NCBI GenBank assembly: GCA_016194705.1
Contig: JACQAZ010000044.1
Span: forward strand, 52,760-116,759
DNA: 64,000 bases
From: Elusimicrobiota bacterium
GTDB lineage: Bacteria > Elusimicrobiota > Elusimicrobia > UBA1565 > UBA9628
Direction of reading: 5' to 3'
Position numbers and translations under genes: made by a program. A model generated the notes under the pieces. That model ran no database searches, had not been told where the DNA came from, and saw nothing but the letters and a program-made list of their open reading frames with translations. Shown one piece after another: positions 43,508 to 51,510 of the stretch; within the stretch, counting starts at the first letter, position 1, and each line of letters starts with the position of its first letter.

Positions 43508-44513
43508 CGGTCTCCTCGCATTCTCGCTGAGCCTCGTCTCGCGCCCGGCCTTCGCCGAGGCGCCCGACCCGCAGAAGCTGCTCGAGTCCGCGCTCAATCC
43601 GCCCGACGTGGCCTTCCGGGGCCGCATGATGGTGACCCACTGGTTCGGCAAGCAGACCAGCGCCGAGGAGGTCGAGGTCTACCACTCCCCGCCGAACCTC
43701 AACCGGCGCGAGTTCCTCTCCCCCGACGGCGCCGTCCAGCGCGTCGTGGTCTCGGACGGCGACGTCGAGGAGATCCGCCTCGTGCGGCGCCAGAGGGTCG
43801 TCTCCGGGGACGCGGTCAAGAGCTACGAGAAGATCATGAAGCCCGAGCGCGAGCTCGAGCTGCTGCTCAAGAACTACGAGCTCTCCGTGGCCACGCGGAC
43901 CGACGAGGTCGCGGGCCGCCAAGCCTGGATCCTCGAGCTCAAGCCCAAGGTCGCGGGAAAGCCCTGGCAGCGGCTCTGGGTCGACCGCGAGCACGGGCTC
44001 ATCCTCGAGAACAAGCGCTTCCTGCCCAAGCGCCATTACGCCGAGCTCTCCCGGTATTCCCGGGTCGAACTCAGCAAGAATCTCGACCCCAGGCTCTTCG
44101 AGCTCAAGCTCGCCTCCGCGAGCACGGCCGGCGCGGGCTCCGGCCTCGAGCCCGACTTCATGACCCTCGAGGAGCTCTCCAAGGCCACCGGAAAAATGGT
44201 CTCATTCCCGACCGAGCTGCCCTCGGGCTTCTCCTTCGAGTCCGCGGACTATTTCTCCGTCGGCGAGCAGACCGTGCTGCACGCGCGCTACACCGACGGC
44301 CTGGCGGTGCTCTCGCTGTTCCAGACCGACAAGCCCGTGCGCCTGCCCAAGGGCGGCACCGCCACGGTCGCGCCCCCTTCGACGGCCCGGCCCTCGATCC
44401 GGCTGGCCGCCATCGGCAAGGTGCTCAACTGGAAGAGGGGCCGGCAGTACTTCACCTTGATGGGCGACGTCTCCGTCGAGCTCCTCCAGTCGGTCTCGGC
44501 TCAGCTCAAATAA
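43482..44513 (+). CDS. RseB/MucB-like periplasmic sigma-E regulator
   Basis: A 343-residue exported protein: signal peptide (LLAFSLSLVSRPAFAEA), an N-terminal LolA/LppX-like beta domain (FRGRMMVTHWFGKQ, WILELKPKVAGKPWQRLWVD) and a smaller C-terminal domain (LPSGFSFESADYFSVGEQ). In E. coli RseB binds RseA and senses mislocalised lipoproteins or LPS. Its 26-bp overlap with the anti-sigma gene completes a sigma/anti-sigma/RseB set. Confidence 0.85.
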   Translation: MSRTSRRISGLLAFSLSLVSRPAFAEAPDPQKLLESALNPPDVAFRGRMMVTHWFGKQTSAEEVEVYHSPPNLNRREFLSPDGAVQRVVVSDGDVEEIRLVRRQRVVSGDAVKSYEKIMKPERELELLLKNYELSVATRTDEVAGRQAWILELKPKVAGKPWQRLWVDREHGLILENKRFLPKRHYAELSRYSRVELSKNLDPRLFELKLASASTAGAGSGLEPDFMTLEELSKATGKMVSFPTELPSGFSFESADYFSVGEQTVLHARYTDGLAVLSLFQTDKPVRLPKGGTATVAPPSTARPSIRLAAIGKVLNWKRGRQYFTLMGDVSVELLQSVSAQLK

Positions 44514-44527
44514 CCTAGAATCACCGA

Positions 44528-45880
44528 ATGCTCGACCTCGCCATCGTCATCGGCGTGCTGGCCGCCGCCTTGGTCCTGGGCTCGCGAGAGGCGCGCGCCG
44601 GCGGGCTTTCCGACTACGTCCTGGCCGGAAGGCGCCTGACTCTGCCGATGTTCGTCGCGACCTTGGTGCCCAGCTTCTACGGCGGCGTTCTCGGCGTCGG
44701 CGAGTTCACGTGGGCTAACGGCCTCTCCAACTGGGTCGTCATGGCCCTGCCGTACTACGTCTTCGCGGCGCTCTACGCCGCGTTTCTCGCGGGCCGCGTG
44801 CGCCTCGAGCCGGGGCTGACCTTGCCCGACCACATCGAGGGCGCCTACGGCCGCCGCGCCGCGGTCTGGGCGGCCTTCCTCGTCTTTTGGCTGGCCAGCC
44901 CCGCCGACGAGCTGCTCATGACCGGAACCTTGCTCTCATTCTTGACGGGCCTGAGGCTCGCGCTCGCGATGGCCCTTTGCGCGGCCTTCGCCGCGGCCCT
45001 GCTGCTGCGCGGCGGGCTGCGCTCGGACGTCGGCGCCAACAGGGTGCAGTTCATCGCGATGTTCGCCGGCTTCGCGCTGATCCTGCCCTTCGCCTGGTCG
45101 AAGATCGGAGGCCTGGCTGAGCTCAAATTGATGCTCCCGGCCGCGCATCTGAGCTGGACCGGAGGCATGAGCGCGTGGAAGATCGCCGGCTGGTGGCTCA
45201 TCGCGGTCTGGACTTTGGTCGATCCCTCGTTCCACCAGCGCTGCGCGGCGGCGCAAGATCCGCGGACCGCGAGGCTGGGCATCCTCGTCTGCATCCTGTT
45301 CTGGGGCGTCTTCGATTTCATGACGACGGCGGCCGGGCTCTACGCGCGCGCGGCCCTGCCCCAGCTCTCGAACCCCGTCATGGCCTTCCCGGCCCTGGCC
45401 GACGGCCTGCTGCCGCCGGTCGCCAGAGGCTTTTTTTTCGCGGGCATGGCCTGCTCGATGCTGGCGTCCTTGCAGAGCAAGTGCCTGCTCTCGGCGCTGA
45501 GCCTGGGCAAGGACGGCCTCGGGCGCTGGACGGGGGCGGCGGAGGAGCGCCAGGAGTTCCTGACGCGCGCGGCGCTGTTCGCCTCGACCGCGGTCGCCAT
45601 GGGGCTGGCCCTGCTGATCCCCTCGGTCGTCGGCCTTTGGTGGGCGGTCGGCAGCGTCCTCATTCCCGGTCTGCTGCTTCCCCTGTTGGGCGTGTATTTT
45701 CCGCGGCTGCGCGCCAAGCCGGCCTGGGCGCTGACGGCGTCGGTCTGCGGCGTTCTCTCGTCGGGGGCGTGGCTCATCTGGGAGAGGCGCCTGGGCGCGG
45801 CTCCGCTGGGGATCGAGCCGATGTTCCCCGGCCTTTTGCTCTCGGGAGCGCTCTGGGCGCTCCCCCGCGCGTTCCCCTAG
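44528..45880 (+). CDS. sodium:solute symporter (SSS family)
   Basis: A 450-residue protein with about 12-13 TM helices and the SSS layout: LSDYVLAGRRLTLPMFVATL, GGVLGVGEFTWANG and DPSFHQRCAAAQDPRTA. The family co-transports Na+ with sugars, amino acids, proline or similar; the substrate is not predictable here. TAGAAT (44516-44521) is 6 nt before ATG 44528, suggesting a leaderless start separate from the sigma operon. Confidence 0.88.
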   Translation: MLDLAIVIGVLAAALVLGSREARAGGLSDYVLAGRRLTLPMFVATLVPSFYGGVLGVGEFTWANGLSNWVVMALPYYVFAALYAAFLAGRVRLEPGLTLPDHIEGAYGRRAAVWAAFLVFWLASPADELLMTGTLLSFLTGLRLALAMALCAAFAAALLLRGGLRSDVGANRVQFIAMFAGFALILPFAWSKIGGLAELKLMLPAAHLSWTGGMSAWKIAGWWLIAVWTLVDPSFHQRCAAAQDPRTARLGILVCILFWGVFDFMTTAAGLYARAALPQLSNPVMAFPALADGLLPPVARGFFFAGMACSMLASLQSKCLLSALSLGKDGLGRWTGAAEERQEFLTRAALFASTAVAMGLALLIPSVVGLWWAVGSVLIPGLLLPLLGVYFPRLRAKPAWALTASVCGVLSSGAWLIWERRLGAAPLGIEPMFPGLLLSGALWALPRAFP

Positions 45881-45967
45881 GTCCCGGTTCTTGCTGGGAC
45901 CTCTGCCGCCGGTCTTTGGGGCCTAAAGACTCTCAGTTCCTCCGAGATTTGGAACTACAATACTGTT

Positions 45968-46056
45968 GCGGCACTTGCACCCCAGACATCATGCTGACAT
46001 CCCGGCAGGTGTCGCACTGAGGCCCCCCGCCTGATCCGGGGGGCCTCATTATTTTT
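45968..46056 (+). ncRNA. candidate two-hairpin small RNA / structured 3' UTR
   Basis: Between the symporter stop (45880) and the terminator lies about 140 nt of non-coding DNA. An 11-bp helix (45968-45978 with 46005-46015) forms entirely with Watson-Crick and three G-U pairs, directly before a strong terminator hairpin. TACAAT (45956-45961) sits 6 nt before the first arm, although its -35 is weak. A short hairpin (45881-45902) also follows the stop codon. A small RNA of about 89 nt or a structured 3' UTR are equally possible. Confidence 0.35.
46019..46056 (+). terminator. strong Rho-independent terminator
   Basis: An 11-bp perfect stem (46019-46029 with 46037-46047), a 7-nt loop and ATTATTTTT. 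It closes the symporter transcript before the TPR gene at 46072. Confidence 0.92.
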
Positions 46057-46071
46057 GTAGACTCATCGCGC

Positions 46072-46509
46072 ATGAAGCCGACGGGAGACATGGAGGCCGA
46101 CCTCAAGGAGGCCCTGAGCCTGGCAGAGCAGGGCGATTTCGACGGCGCGGTCGCCATGGCCGAGCCCTACCAGGGCCGCCATTTCCTGGCCGACTATCAT
46201 GTCGCCACCGCGGTCTTCAGGAAAGCCGGGCCCAAGAACCTGTCGCGCGAAGACACGGACCGGGTCCTGGCCCGCTACGACGCCTGCCTCGGGCAGAATC
46301 CCGGCTTCCCCGACGCCCTCATGATGCGCGGGCTTTGCCTCATAAAGAAAATCTCCTTCGCCGGAAGCCTCGACGAAAAGAAAGCCGTCGCGGAGCGCGC
46401 GCGGCGCGACTTCGAGGAGTGCCGGCGCTTGGACCCCGGCTTCGCGCGGGACTGCGCTCAATGGCTCGAGGTGCTCGCGGGAGTCGCCGCGAGCCTCGGC
46501 CGGAGTTGA
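46072..46509 (+). CDS. small TPR-like protein
   Basis: A 145-residue helical protein with TPR-like pairs (EALSLAEQGDFDGAVAMAE, VLARYDACLGQNPGFPDALM, ARRDFEECRRLDPGFARDCA). No signal peptide or TM segment; probably a cytoplasmic scaffold. TAGACT lies 8 nt before ATG 46072. The stop overlaps the next gene's ATG by one base (TGATG). Confidence 0.7.
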   Translation: MKPTGDMEADLKEALSLAEQGDFDGAVAMAEPYQGRHFLADYHVATAVFRKAGPKNLSREDTDRVLARYDACLGQNPGFPDALMMRGLCLIKKISFAGSLDEKKAVAERARRDFEECRRLDPGFARDCAQWLEVLAGVAASLGRS

Positions 46510-47282
46510 TGCTCCCTGAGTTCTCCGCGGCCCAACTCCTGGTCCTAGCGCCCCTGATCTTCTTCGCCGGAGTGGTCGACGCCTTGGCCGGCGGCGGAGG
46601 CTTGATCACCCTGCCGGCGTACCTGGCCGCCGGCCTCGATCCCGCTTTGCTCTTGGGCACCAACAAGCTCGCCTCCGGCATCGGCACCGTGGCCTCGGCC
46701 GCCAATTACTGGCGCGGGCACAGGCTCAAACTCGGTCCTCTCGCGGTCCCGCTTGCCGCCTGCGTGCTCGGATCCCTCTTCGGCGCCCGGCTTTCCTCCC
46801 GGATGGACCCGAACCACTTCAAATTCATCCTGCTGACCGTCCTGCCCATCGTCGGCTGGCTCGTGCATTCGCGCCGTCATTTCGGCCGCGAGGACAGGAG
46901 CGCGGAGCTCGGGTCATCGGAACTCGAAAGACGCTCCTCAGGGCTCGGGTTTGCATTCGGCGCTTATGACGGCTTCCTCGGCCCGGGAACCGGGACCTTT
47001 TTCGCGCTCGGTTTGAGCCGCTGGTGCCGCTACGATCTCTTGGGCTCGACGGCGCGTGCGAAGTTCCTCAACCTCGCGACCAATCTCGCCGCTCTCGCGT
47101 TTTTTCTCCACGCAGGGCGCGTGCACCTGCGCCTGGGCCTGTCCATGGGCGCCGTCAGCGTTCTCGGACATTGGACCGGTTCGCACATGGGCCTCAAGAA
47201 AGGCGCCGACGCGATCCGGCCGATGGTCATCCTCGTCTGCGCCGGGCTTTTCGCGAAGCTCCTGCTGGACTGCCTGCGCTGA
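46509..47282 (+). CDS. TauE/SafE family membrane permease
   Basis: A 257-residue protein with about 7-8 TM helices. It contains the family's signature N-terminal FFAGVVDALAGGGGLITLP and the mid-protein repeat FGAYDGFLGPGTGTFF. Members export sulfite, sulfoacetate or other organosulfur anions or import sulfate. The substrate is unknown here. ATG 46509 overlaps the preceding stop. It ends 3 nt before a convergent TPR gene. Confidence 0.9.
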   Translation: MLPEFSAAQLLVLAPLIFFAGVVDALAGGGGLITLPAYLAAGLDPALLLGTNKLASGIGTVASAANYWRGHRLKLGPLAVPLAACVLGSLFGARLSSRMDPNHFKFILLTVLPIVGWLVHSRRHFGREDRSAELGSSELERRSSGLGFAFGAYDGFLGPGTGTFFALGLSRWCRYDLLGSTARAKFLNLATNLAALAFFLHAGRVHLRLGLSMGAVSVLGHWTGSHMGLKKGADAIRPMVILVCAGLFAKLLLDCLR

Positions 47283-47285
47283 GGG

Positions 47286-49274
47286 TCAGTCCATCCAAAT
47301 CGGGTGCCCGTAAATCTCGCGGCGGTAGCCATGGCTCAGCCGCAAGGCGCTCCTGAGAATGGCCTCCATCTCCTTCAACCCAACGGCCGCCTGCGATCCC
47401 AGCCCGATCTTCGCCTTCACATACTCGACGAGGGAGCTGGGCAGAGCCGCGAAATCCGAAGCCATGCCCGCGCTGTCGTTGAGGCCCAGCTTGACCAGCG
47501 CGCGATTGATCGAAGCCCATATTCCGAGCGCGGTGTCGACGTCCAAGTCCTGGAGCGCTTCGCGGTAGAGTCCGAGCTCCCTTTTGGCCTCTCCCCGCCA
47601 CAGACGCGCCTCGGGATCCCGCGGATAATGACTCAGGGTGAAGTCGAGCAAGTCCAAGGCCCGCCGTGTTCGTCCCAGCTTGAGAAGCGCCGCGGCCTTC
47701 CAGCAGAAGGCCCATTGCGCGCCCTTTTTGACCGCGCGATCGAGACGGCGCAGCGCCCGCCGGTAATTTCCCCGCCACAGATCCATGGCCCCCCACCAGG
47801 CCAGGACCTGGCCGGCATCCGATTTGGGGGCCGCCCGGAGGGCGCGGCGCATCTCCTCATGAGCGGCCGCAGGACGCCGGAGGCACAGGTTGGCCTCCGC
47901 CAAGAAGCCGTGCGCTCGCCAGTCCACCGGCCTGTGGCGCACGGCCGACTCTAGCCATGGCACCGCTTTGTCGAATCGCCCCAAAAACAGGGCGGCCGCC
48001 CCCGCCTTGTAGTACATCCAACCGTAGCGCTTCAACGGGAACGCGGCGAGCCGGTCGAAATGCTCCAACCCGAGGTTGAGATGGCCCCGGTAAAAATGGA
48101 GCCATGGGAGCCCTTCGCCCCGCCGTCCCATGGCTCGCTCGACGAGCCGCAGCTTGGAGAGGCGCATCCGGCGCATCAGCCGCTCGTCGAGGTCCCACGG
48201 AGCCGCGTCCCAGGGGTCGGCGAAGGCCTGCAGCTCGGCTCGGCTCGGTCCCGCGTCGAGCCTGCCTTCGGCGAGCCGGATGGCTTCGCGGCAGCGCCCC
48301 AGCCGCATGAGGGCAGAGAACCTCTCCCGGGAGCCGATCTCGCCGCGATCCAACCGCACGGCCTTGGCGAGCAGCGCCGCGGCCGCCCGCGCTTTCCCCG
48401 TTGACTCCGCGATCGCGCTCAACGCCATGTGGGCGTTCACATCGCCGGGGGCGGTTTCGAGGAGGCGGACGTATTGCTCCGCGGCTTCCTCCAGCCTGCC
48501 GGCGGACTGATAGGCTTGCCCGCACAATCGCAGCGCCCTGGCGTTGTCCGGCTCAGTCTTCAGCGCCCGGCGCAGCGCCCTTTCGGCCGCATCGAAGCGT
48601 CCCGCGGCGAGACAGGCCTGTCCCCGCAGCATCAACGCCGAGACGTTGCCGGCATCGAGCCCCAGAGCCTGGCGGCCCAGCCTTCCGGCGGGCTCAAGGC
48701 GGCCCTCGTAGAACAGCGCCTGCCCTCGGCAGGCCAATAGCTCCGCGAGCTCCCGACGGAGCCCGCGCGCACGCGGCTCGAACCGCAGGGCCCGGCGCAA
48801 GGCGCTCTGCGACCAATCGAGACGGCCCGACGACTGGAAAGCCTTGGCGCAGGTTCCCCAAACTTGGACCAAGTCGCGTCGAGACCGGCGATCCTCGGGC
48901 TTGAAACGCAGCGCCCTTCGGAGCGTTTTCAGGGCCGTCGGGCTCCGCCCGCCCTGAACGACGGCTGCGGCCAGGCCCGAATAGGCGGGCAAATAGCGCG
49001 GCGATTCCCGGATCAAGGAGGCGAAGCCGTCGATCGCCTCCCGCGGCCGCTTTGAGTTGAGCAAGGCATGGGCCAGGAAGCACTTGGCCTGCGGGCCCGG
49101 CTCCTCGAAGGCTGCCGCCCTCCGGAAGTACCGGACCGCCTTTGCGAAGAGCCCCGCGTTGTAGCTCTCGATTCCCAAACGCAGGTTGGCCGGATCGGGT
49201 CCTCCCACAAAGGACATTCTAGCAATCTTGGCGGGCGAGTCCGGCTTGACGCTCCCGTCGAAAGTTGATACCAT
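47286..49274 (-). CDS. large TPR-repeat protein
   Basis: A 662-residue protein made of many 34-residue TPR units, best seen in FDAAERALRRALKTEPDNAR and EEAAEQYVRLLETAPGDVNA. The C-terminal part (after about 340) has more divergent repeats. No signal peptide. ATG 49274 lies inside the infC promoter, while ATG 49217 (MSFVGG) is an alternative that gives 643 residues. Function is likely protein scaffolding; no partner is evident. Confidence 0.75.
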   Translation of the reverse strand: MVSTFDGSVKPDSPAKIARMSFVGGPDPANLRLGIESYNAGLFAKAVRYFRRAAAFEEPGPQAKCFLAHALLNSKRPREAIDGFASLIRESPRYLPAYSGLAAAVVQGGRSPTALKTLRRALRFKPEDRRSRRDLVQVWGTCAKAFQSSGRLDWSQSALRRALRFEPRARGLRRELAELLACRGQALFYEGRLEPAGRLGRQALGLDAGNVSALMLRGQACLAAGRFDAAERALRRALKTEPDNARALRLCGQAYQSAGRLEEAAEQYVRLLETAPGDVNAHMALSAIAESTGKARAAAALLAKAVRLDRGEIGSRERFSALMRLGRCREAIRLAEGRLDAGPSRAELQAFADPWDAAPWDLDERLMRRMRLSKLRLVERAMGRRGEGLPWLHFYRGHLNLGLEHFDRLAAFPLKRYGWMYYKAGAAALFLGRFDKAVPWLESAVRHRPVDWRAHGFLAEANLCLRRPAAAHEEMRRALRAAPKSDAGQVLAWWGAMDLWRGNYRRALRRLDRAVKKGAQWAFCWKAAALLKLGRTRRALDLLDFTLSHYPRDPEARLWRGEAKRELGLYREALQDLDVDTALGIWASINRALVKLGLNDSAGMASDFAALPSSLVEYVKAKIGLGSQAAVGLKEMEAILRSALRLSHGYRREIYGHPIWMD

Positions 49275-49275
49275 C
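49247..49275 (+). promoter_or_regulatory. promoter for the infC-rpmI-rplT operon
   Basis: TTGACG (49247-49252), a 17-nt spacer and TACCAT (49270-49275). The predicted start near 49282 gives a leader of about 37 nt with AGGAG before the ATA start of infC. It overlaps the divergent TPR gene start. Confidence 0.5.
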
Positions 49276-49318
49276 TCTTTCCGGTTTTTTTGACGCTCGG
49301 AACGATTCCAGGAGAGCT

Positions 49319-49864
49319 ATAAACAACAAATACGGTCACGGCGGGTACGGCGGGAACAAGGACACAACCCGGGTCAACAACAGGATTTCAGCCAACCAGG
49401 TCCGGGTCATCGACTCCGACGGCACGCAGCTCGGGATCAAGCCTCTCTCGGAAGCCCTGGCGATCGCTCGGCAAAAGGGGTTCGATCTCATCGAGATCGC
49501 TCCGACGGCCAATCCGCCGGTCTGCAAGATCTTAGATTACTCGAAGTACAAGTACGAGCAGGACAAGAAGGTCCGCGAGTCGCGGCGCAAGCAGAAGGCC
49601 GGACTTTTGAAGGAAGTGCGGTTCAAGCCGCACATCGGGATGCACGATCTTGAGGTCAAGATCAAGCACATCTCCGAGTTCCTCGCGGCCCACGACAAGG
49701 TGCGGATCACCGTCGTGTTCAAGGGGCGGGAGATGCAGCACAAGGACATCGGGATGAAGCTGTTGGACGTGATCAAGGAACGGTTGGTCGCGCAGGCGGC
49801 CGTCGAGCAGGAGCCCATGCCCGACCGCAACCGCCTGATCATGACCTTGATCCCGAAGCACTAG
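49319..49864 (+). CDS. infC: translation initiation factor IF-3, probable ATA start
   Basis: A 181-residue IF-3: [56 protein letters not shown], and the C-terminal [19 protein letters not shown]-3 checks start codons and is known to repress its own non-AUG-started mRNA. Here no ATG or GTG opens the frame; AGGAG (49310-49314) lies 4 nt before ATA 49319, the best placed start, giving [13 protein letters not shown]. An upstream in-frame TTG (49265) is in the promoter. The start is inference. Confidence 0.92.
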   Translation: MNNKYGHGGYGGNKDTTRVNNRISANQVRVIDSDGTQLGIKPLSEALAIARQKGFDLIEIAPTANPPVCKILDYSKYKYEQDKKVRESRRKQKAGLLKEVRFKPHIGMHDLEVKIKHISEFLAAHDKVRITVVFKGREMQHKDIGMKLLDVIKERLVAQAAVEQEPMPDRNRLIMTLIPKH

Positions 49865-49878
49865 GAGACTGGACTGAT

Positions 49879-50076
49879 ATGCCGAAGATGAAATCGCACA
49901 GCGGCGCCAAGAAGCGCTTCCACAAGACGGCCGGCGGCAAGTGGCGCCACCAGAAGGCCGGACGGCGGCACCTTCTCGCGCCGATGGGCTCCGCCCATCG
50001 TCACTTCTTGCGCAAGAAGAACGAGATCAACAAGACCGAGGGCCGCACCCTCGACAAATATCTGCCGTACGCATAA
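49879..50076 (+). CDS. rpmI: 50S ribosomal protein L35
   Basis: A 65-residue basic protein: [20 protein letters not shown] and [13 protein letters not shown]. It follows infC by 14 nt with AGGAGA 9-10 nt before its ATG, and precedes rplT, the universal infC-rpmI-rplT order. Confidence 0.97.
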   Translation: MPKMKSHSGAKKRFHKTAGGKWRHQKAGRRHLLAPMGSAHRHFLRKKNEINKTEGRTLDKYLPYA

Positions 50077-50085
50077 GGAACAGCC

Positions 50086-50433
50086 ATGAGGATCAAGTCG
50101 GGCGTCAAGACGCGCGCGCACAAGAAAAAGTTCTTCAAGCGGGCCAAAGGCAACTACTCCGCCAAGCGCAGCCGCTGGCGGATGGTCAAGCAGCAGGTCG
50201 AGGCCTCGATGCACCGCGCCTACACCGGGCGCAAGGACCGCAAGGGCGACTTCCGCTCGCTGTGGATCCAGCGCATCAACGCCGCCTGCCGCGAGAACGG
50301 CACCAGCTACAGCCAGTTCATGGCCGGCCTCAAGAAGGCGGGCGTGCTGCTCAACCGGAAGATGCTCTCCGAGATGGCGGTGCGCGACGGGCAGTCCTTC
50401 AAGCAGCTGGTGACCCTCGCCCGCGGCTCCTAA
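50086..50433 (+). CDS. rplT: 50S ribosomal protein L20
   Basis: A 115-residue protein: [61 protein letters not shown]20 is an early 23S rRNA-binding assembly protein and in some bacteria represses its own operon; no leader pseudoknot was identified here. Confidence 0.97.
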   Translation: MRIKSGVKTRAHKKKFFKRAKGNYSAKRSRWRMVKQQVEASMHRAYTGRKDRKGDFRSLWIQRINAACRENGTSYSQFMAGLKKAGVLLNRKMLSEMAVRDGQSFKQLVTLARGS

Positions 50434-50445
50434 GGCCCCGCCGCC

Positions 50446-51510
50446 ATGGCGCAGGTGACCCGCAAAAGCTGGGAAGCCGCCTTCGCCAAGCTCGAAGCGT
50501 CCCTAAAAAAGCTCTCTCCGTCCAAGGCCAAGGACCTCGCCGCTCTCGATAGGCTGCGCGTGGCCTTGCTGGGCCGCAGCGGGACCTTGACCGAGCTGCT
50601 CAAAAGCCTCAAGGACCTCTCGATCGAGGAGCGCCGCGAGCTCGGGCCCAAGGCCCAGGAGCTGCGCGCCGCGCTCGAGGCCGCGTTCGACGCGCGCAAG
50701 ACCGCCCTCGAGGCGCAGGCCGACGACGACGCGGCCGCCGAGAACGCCCTCGACCTGACTTTGCCACCCCACGTCCCGCCGCGCGGCCGCGTCCATCCCC
50801 TGACCTCGACGCTCGAAGAGATGACGCGCATACTCTCGCTCATGGGGTTCTCGTGGGCCGAGGGCCCGCTCGTCGAATCCGACGACAATAATTTCACCAA
50901 GCTCAACATCCCCGAGCACCATCCGGCGCGCGGCATGTTCGACACCTTTTATCTCAAGGACTCGCCGCTCCTCATGCGCACGCACACCTCTCCGGTGCAG
51001 ATCCGGACCATGGAGTCCACGCGCCCGCCGCTGCGCATCATCTCGCCCGGCCGCGTGTTCCGTCACGAGGCGGTCGACGCGACGCACTCGGCGGTGTTTC
51101 ACCAGGTCGAGGGCCTCTACATCGACAAGGGCGTCTCGTTCGCCGACCTCAAGGGAACGCTCGACGTGTTCATGCAGAAGCTCTTCGGCGCCAAGACGCG
51201 CACGCGCTTTCGTCCCTCCTACTTCCCGTTCACGGAGCCCTCCGCCGAGGTCGACGTCTCGTGCCTGTTCTGCGAATCGAAGGGCTGCTCCATCTGCAAG
51301 AATTCAGGCTGGATCGAGCTCCTGGGCGCGGGCGTTGTGCACCCCAACGTGCTCTCGGCCGTCGGCTACGACCCCGAGGTCTGGTCCGGGTTCGCCTTCG
51401 GCATCGGCGTCGAGCGCATCGCGATGCTGCGCCTGGGCGTGAGCGACATCCGCGCCTTCTACGAGAACGACCTGCGCTTCCTCAAGCAATTCGATGAAAA
51501 TCTCGTATAA
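50446..51510 (+). CDS. pheS: phenylalanyl-tRNA synthetase alpha subunit
   Basis: A 354-residue class II aaRS: N-terminal coiled coil, then HPLTSTLEEMTRIL, FDTFYLKDSPLLMRTHTSPV, motif 2 PGRVFRHEAVDATHSAVFHQ, the Zn-like CLFCESKGCSICKNSGW and motif 3 GFAFGIGVERIAML. It overlaps pheT by 17 bp. Confidence 0.97.
   Translation: MAQVTRKSWEAAFAKLEASLKKLSPSKAKDLAALDRLRVALLGRSGTLTELLKSLKDLSIEERRELGPKAQELRAALEAAFDARKTALEAQADDDAAAENALDLTLPPHVPPRGRVHPLTSTLEEMTRILSLMGFSWAEGPLVESDDNNFTKLNIPEHHPARGMFDTFYLKDSPLLMRTHTSPVQIRTMESTRPPLRIISPGRVFRHEAVDATHSAVFHQVEGLYIDKGVSFADLKGTLDVFMQKLFGAKTRTRFRPSYFPFTEPSAEVDVSCLFCESKGCSICKNSGWIELLGAGVVHPNVLSAVGYDPEVWSGFAFGIGVERIAMLRLGVSDIRAFYENDLRFLKQFDENLV

Noticed and set aside
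45919..46020. Short cysteine-containing peptide (CCGTC) after the symporter gene, possibly a RiPP precursor
   Set aside because: Only a TTG could start it, no ribosome-binding site or modification enzyme is nearby, and the same bases form an RNA helix before a terminator.
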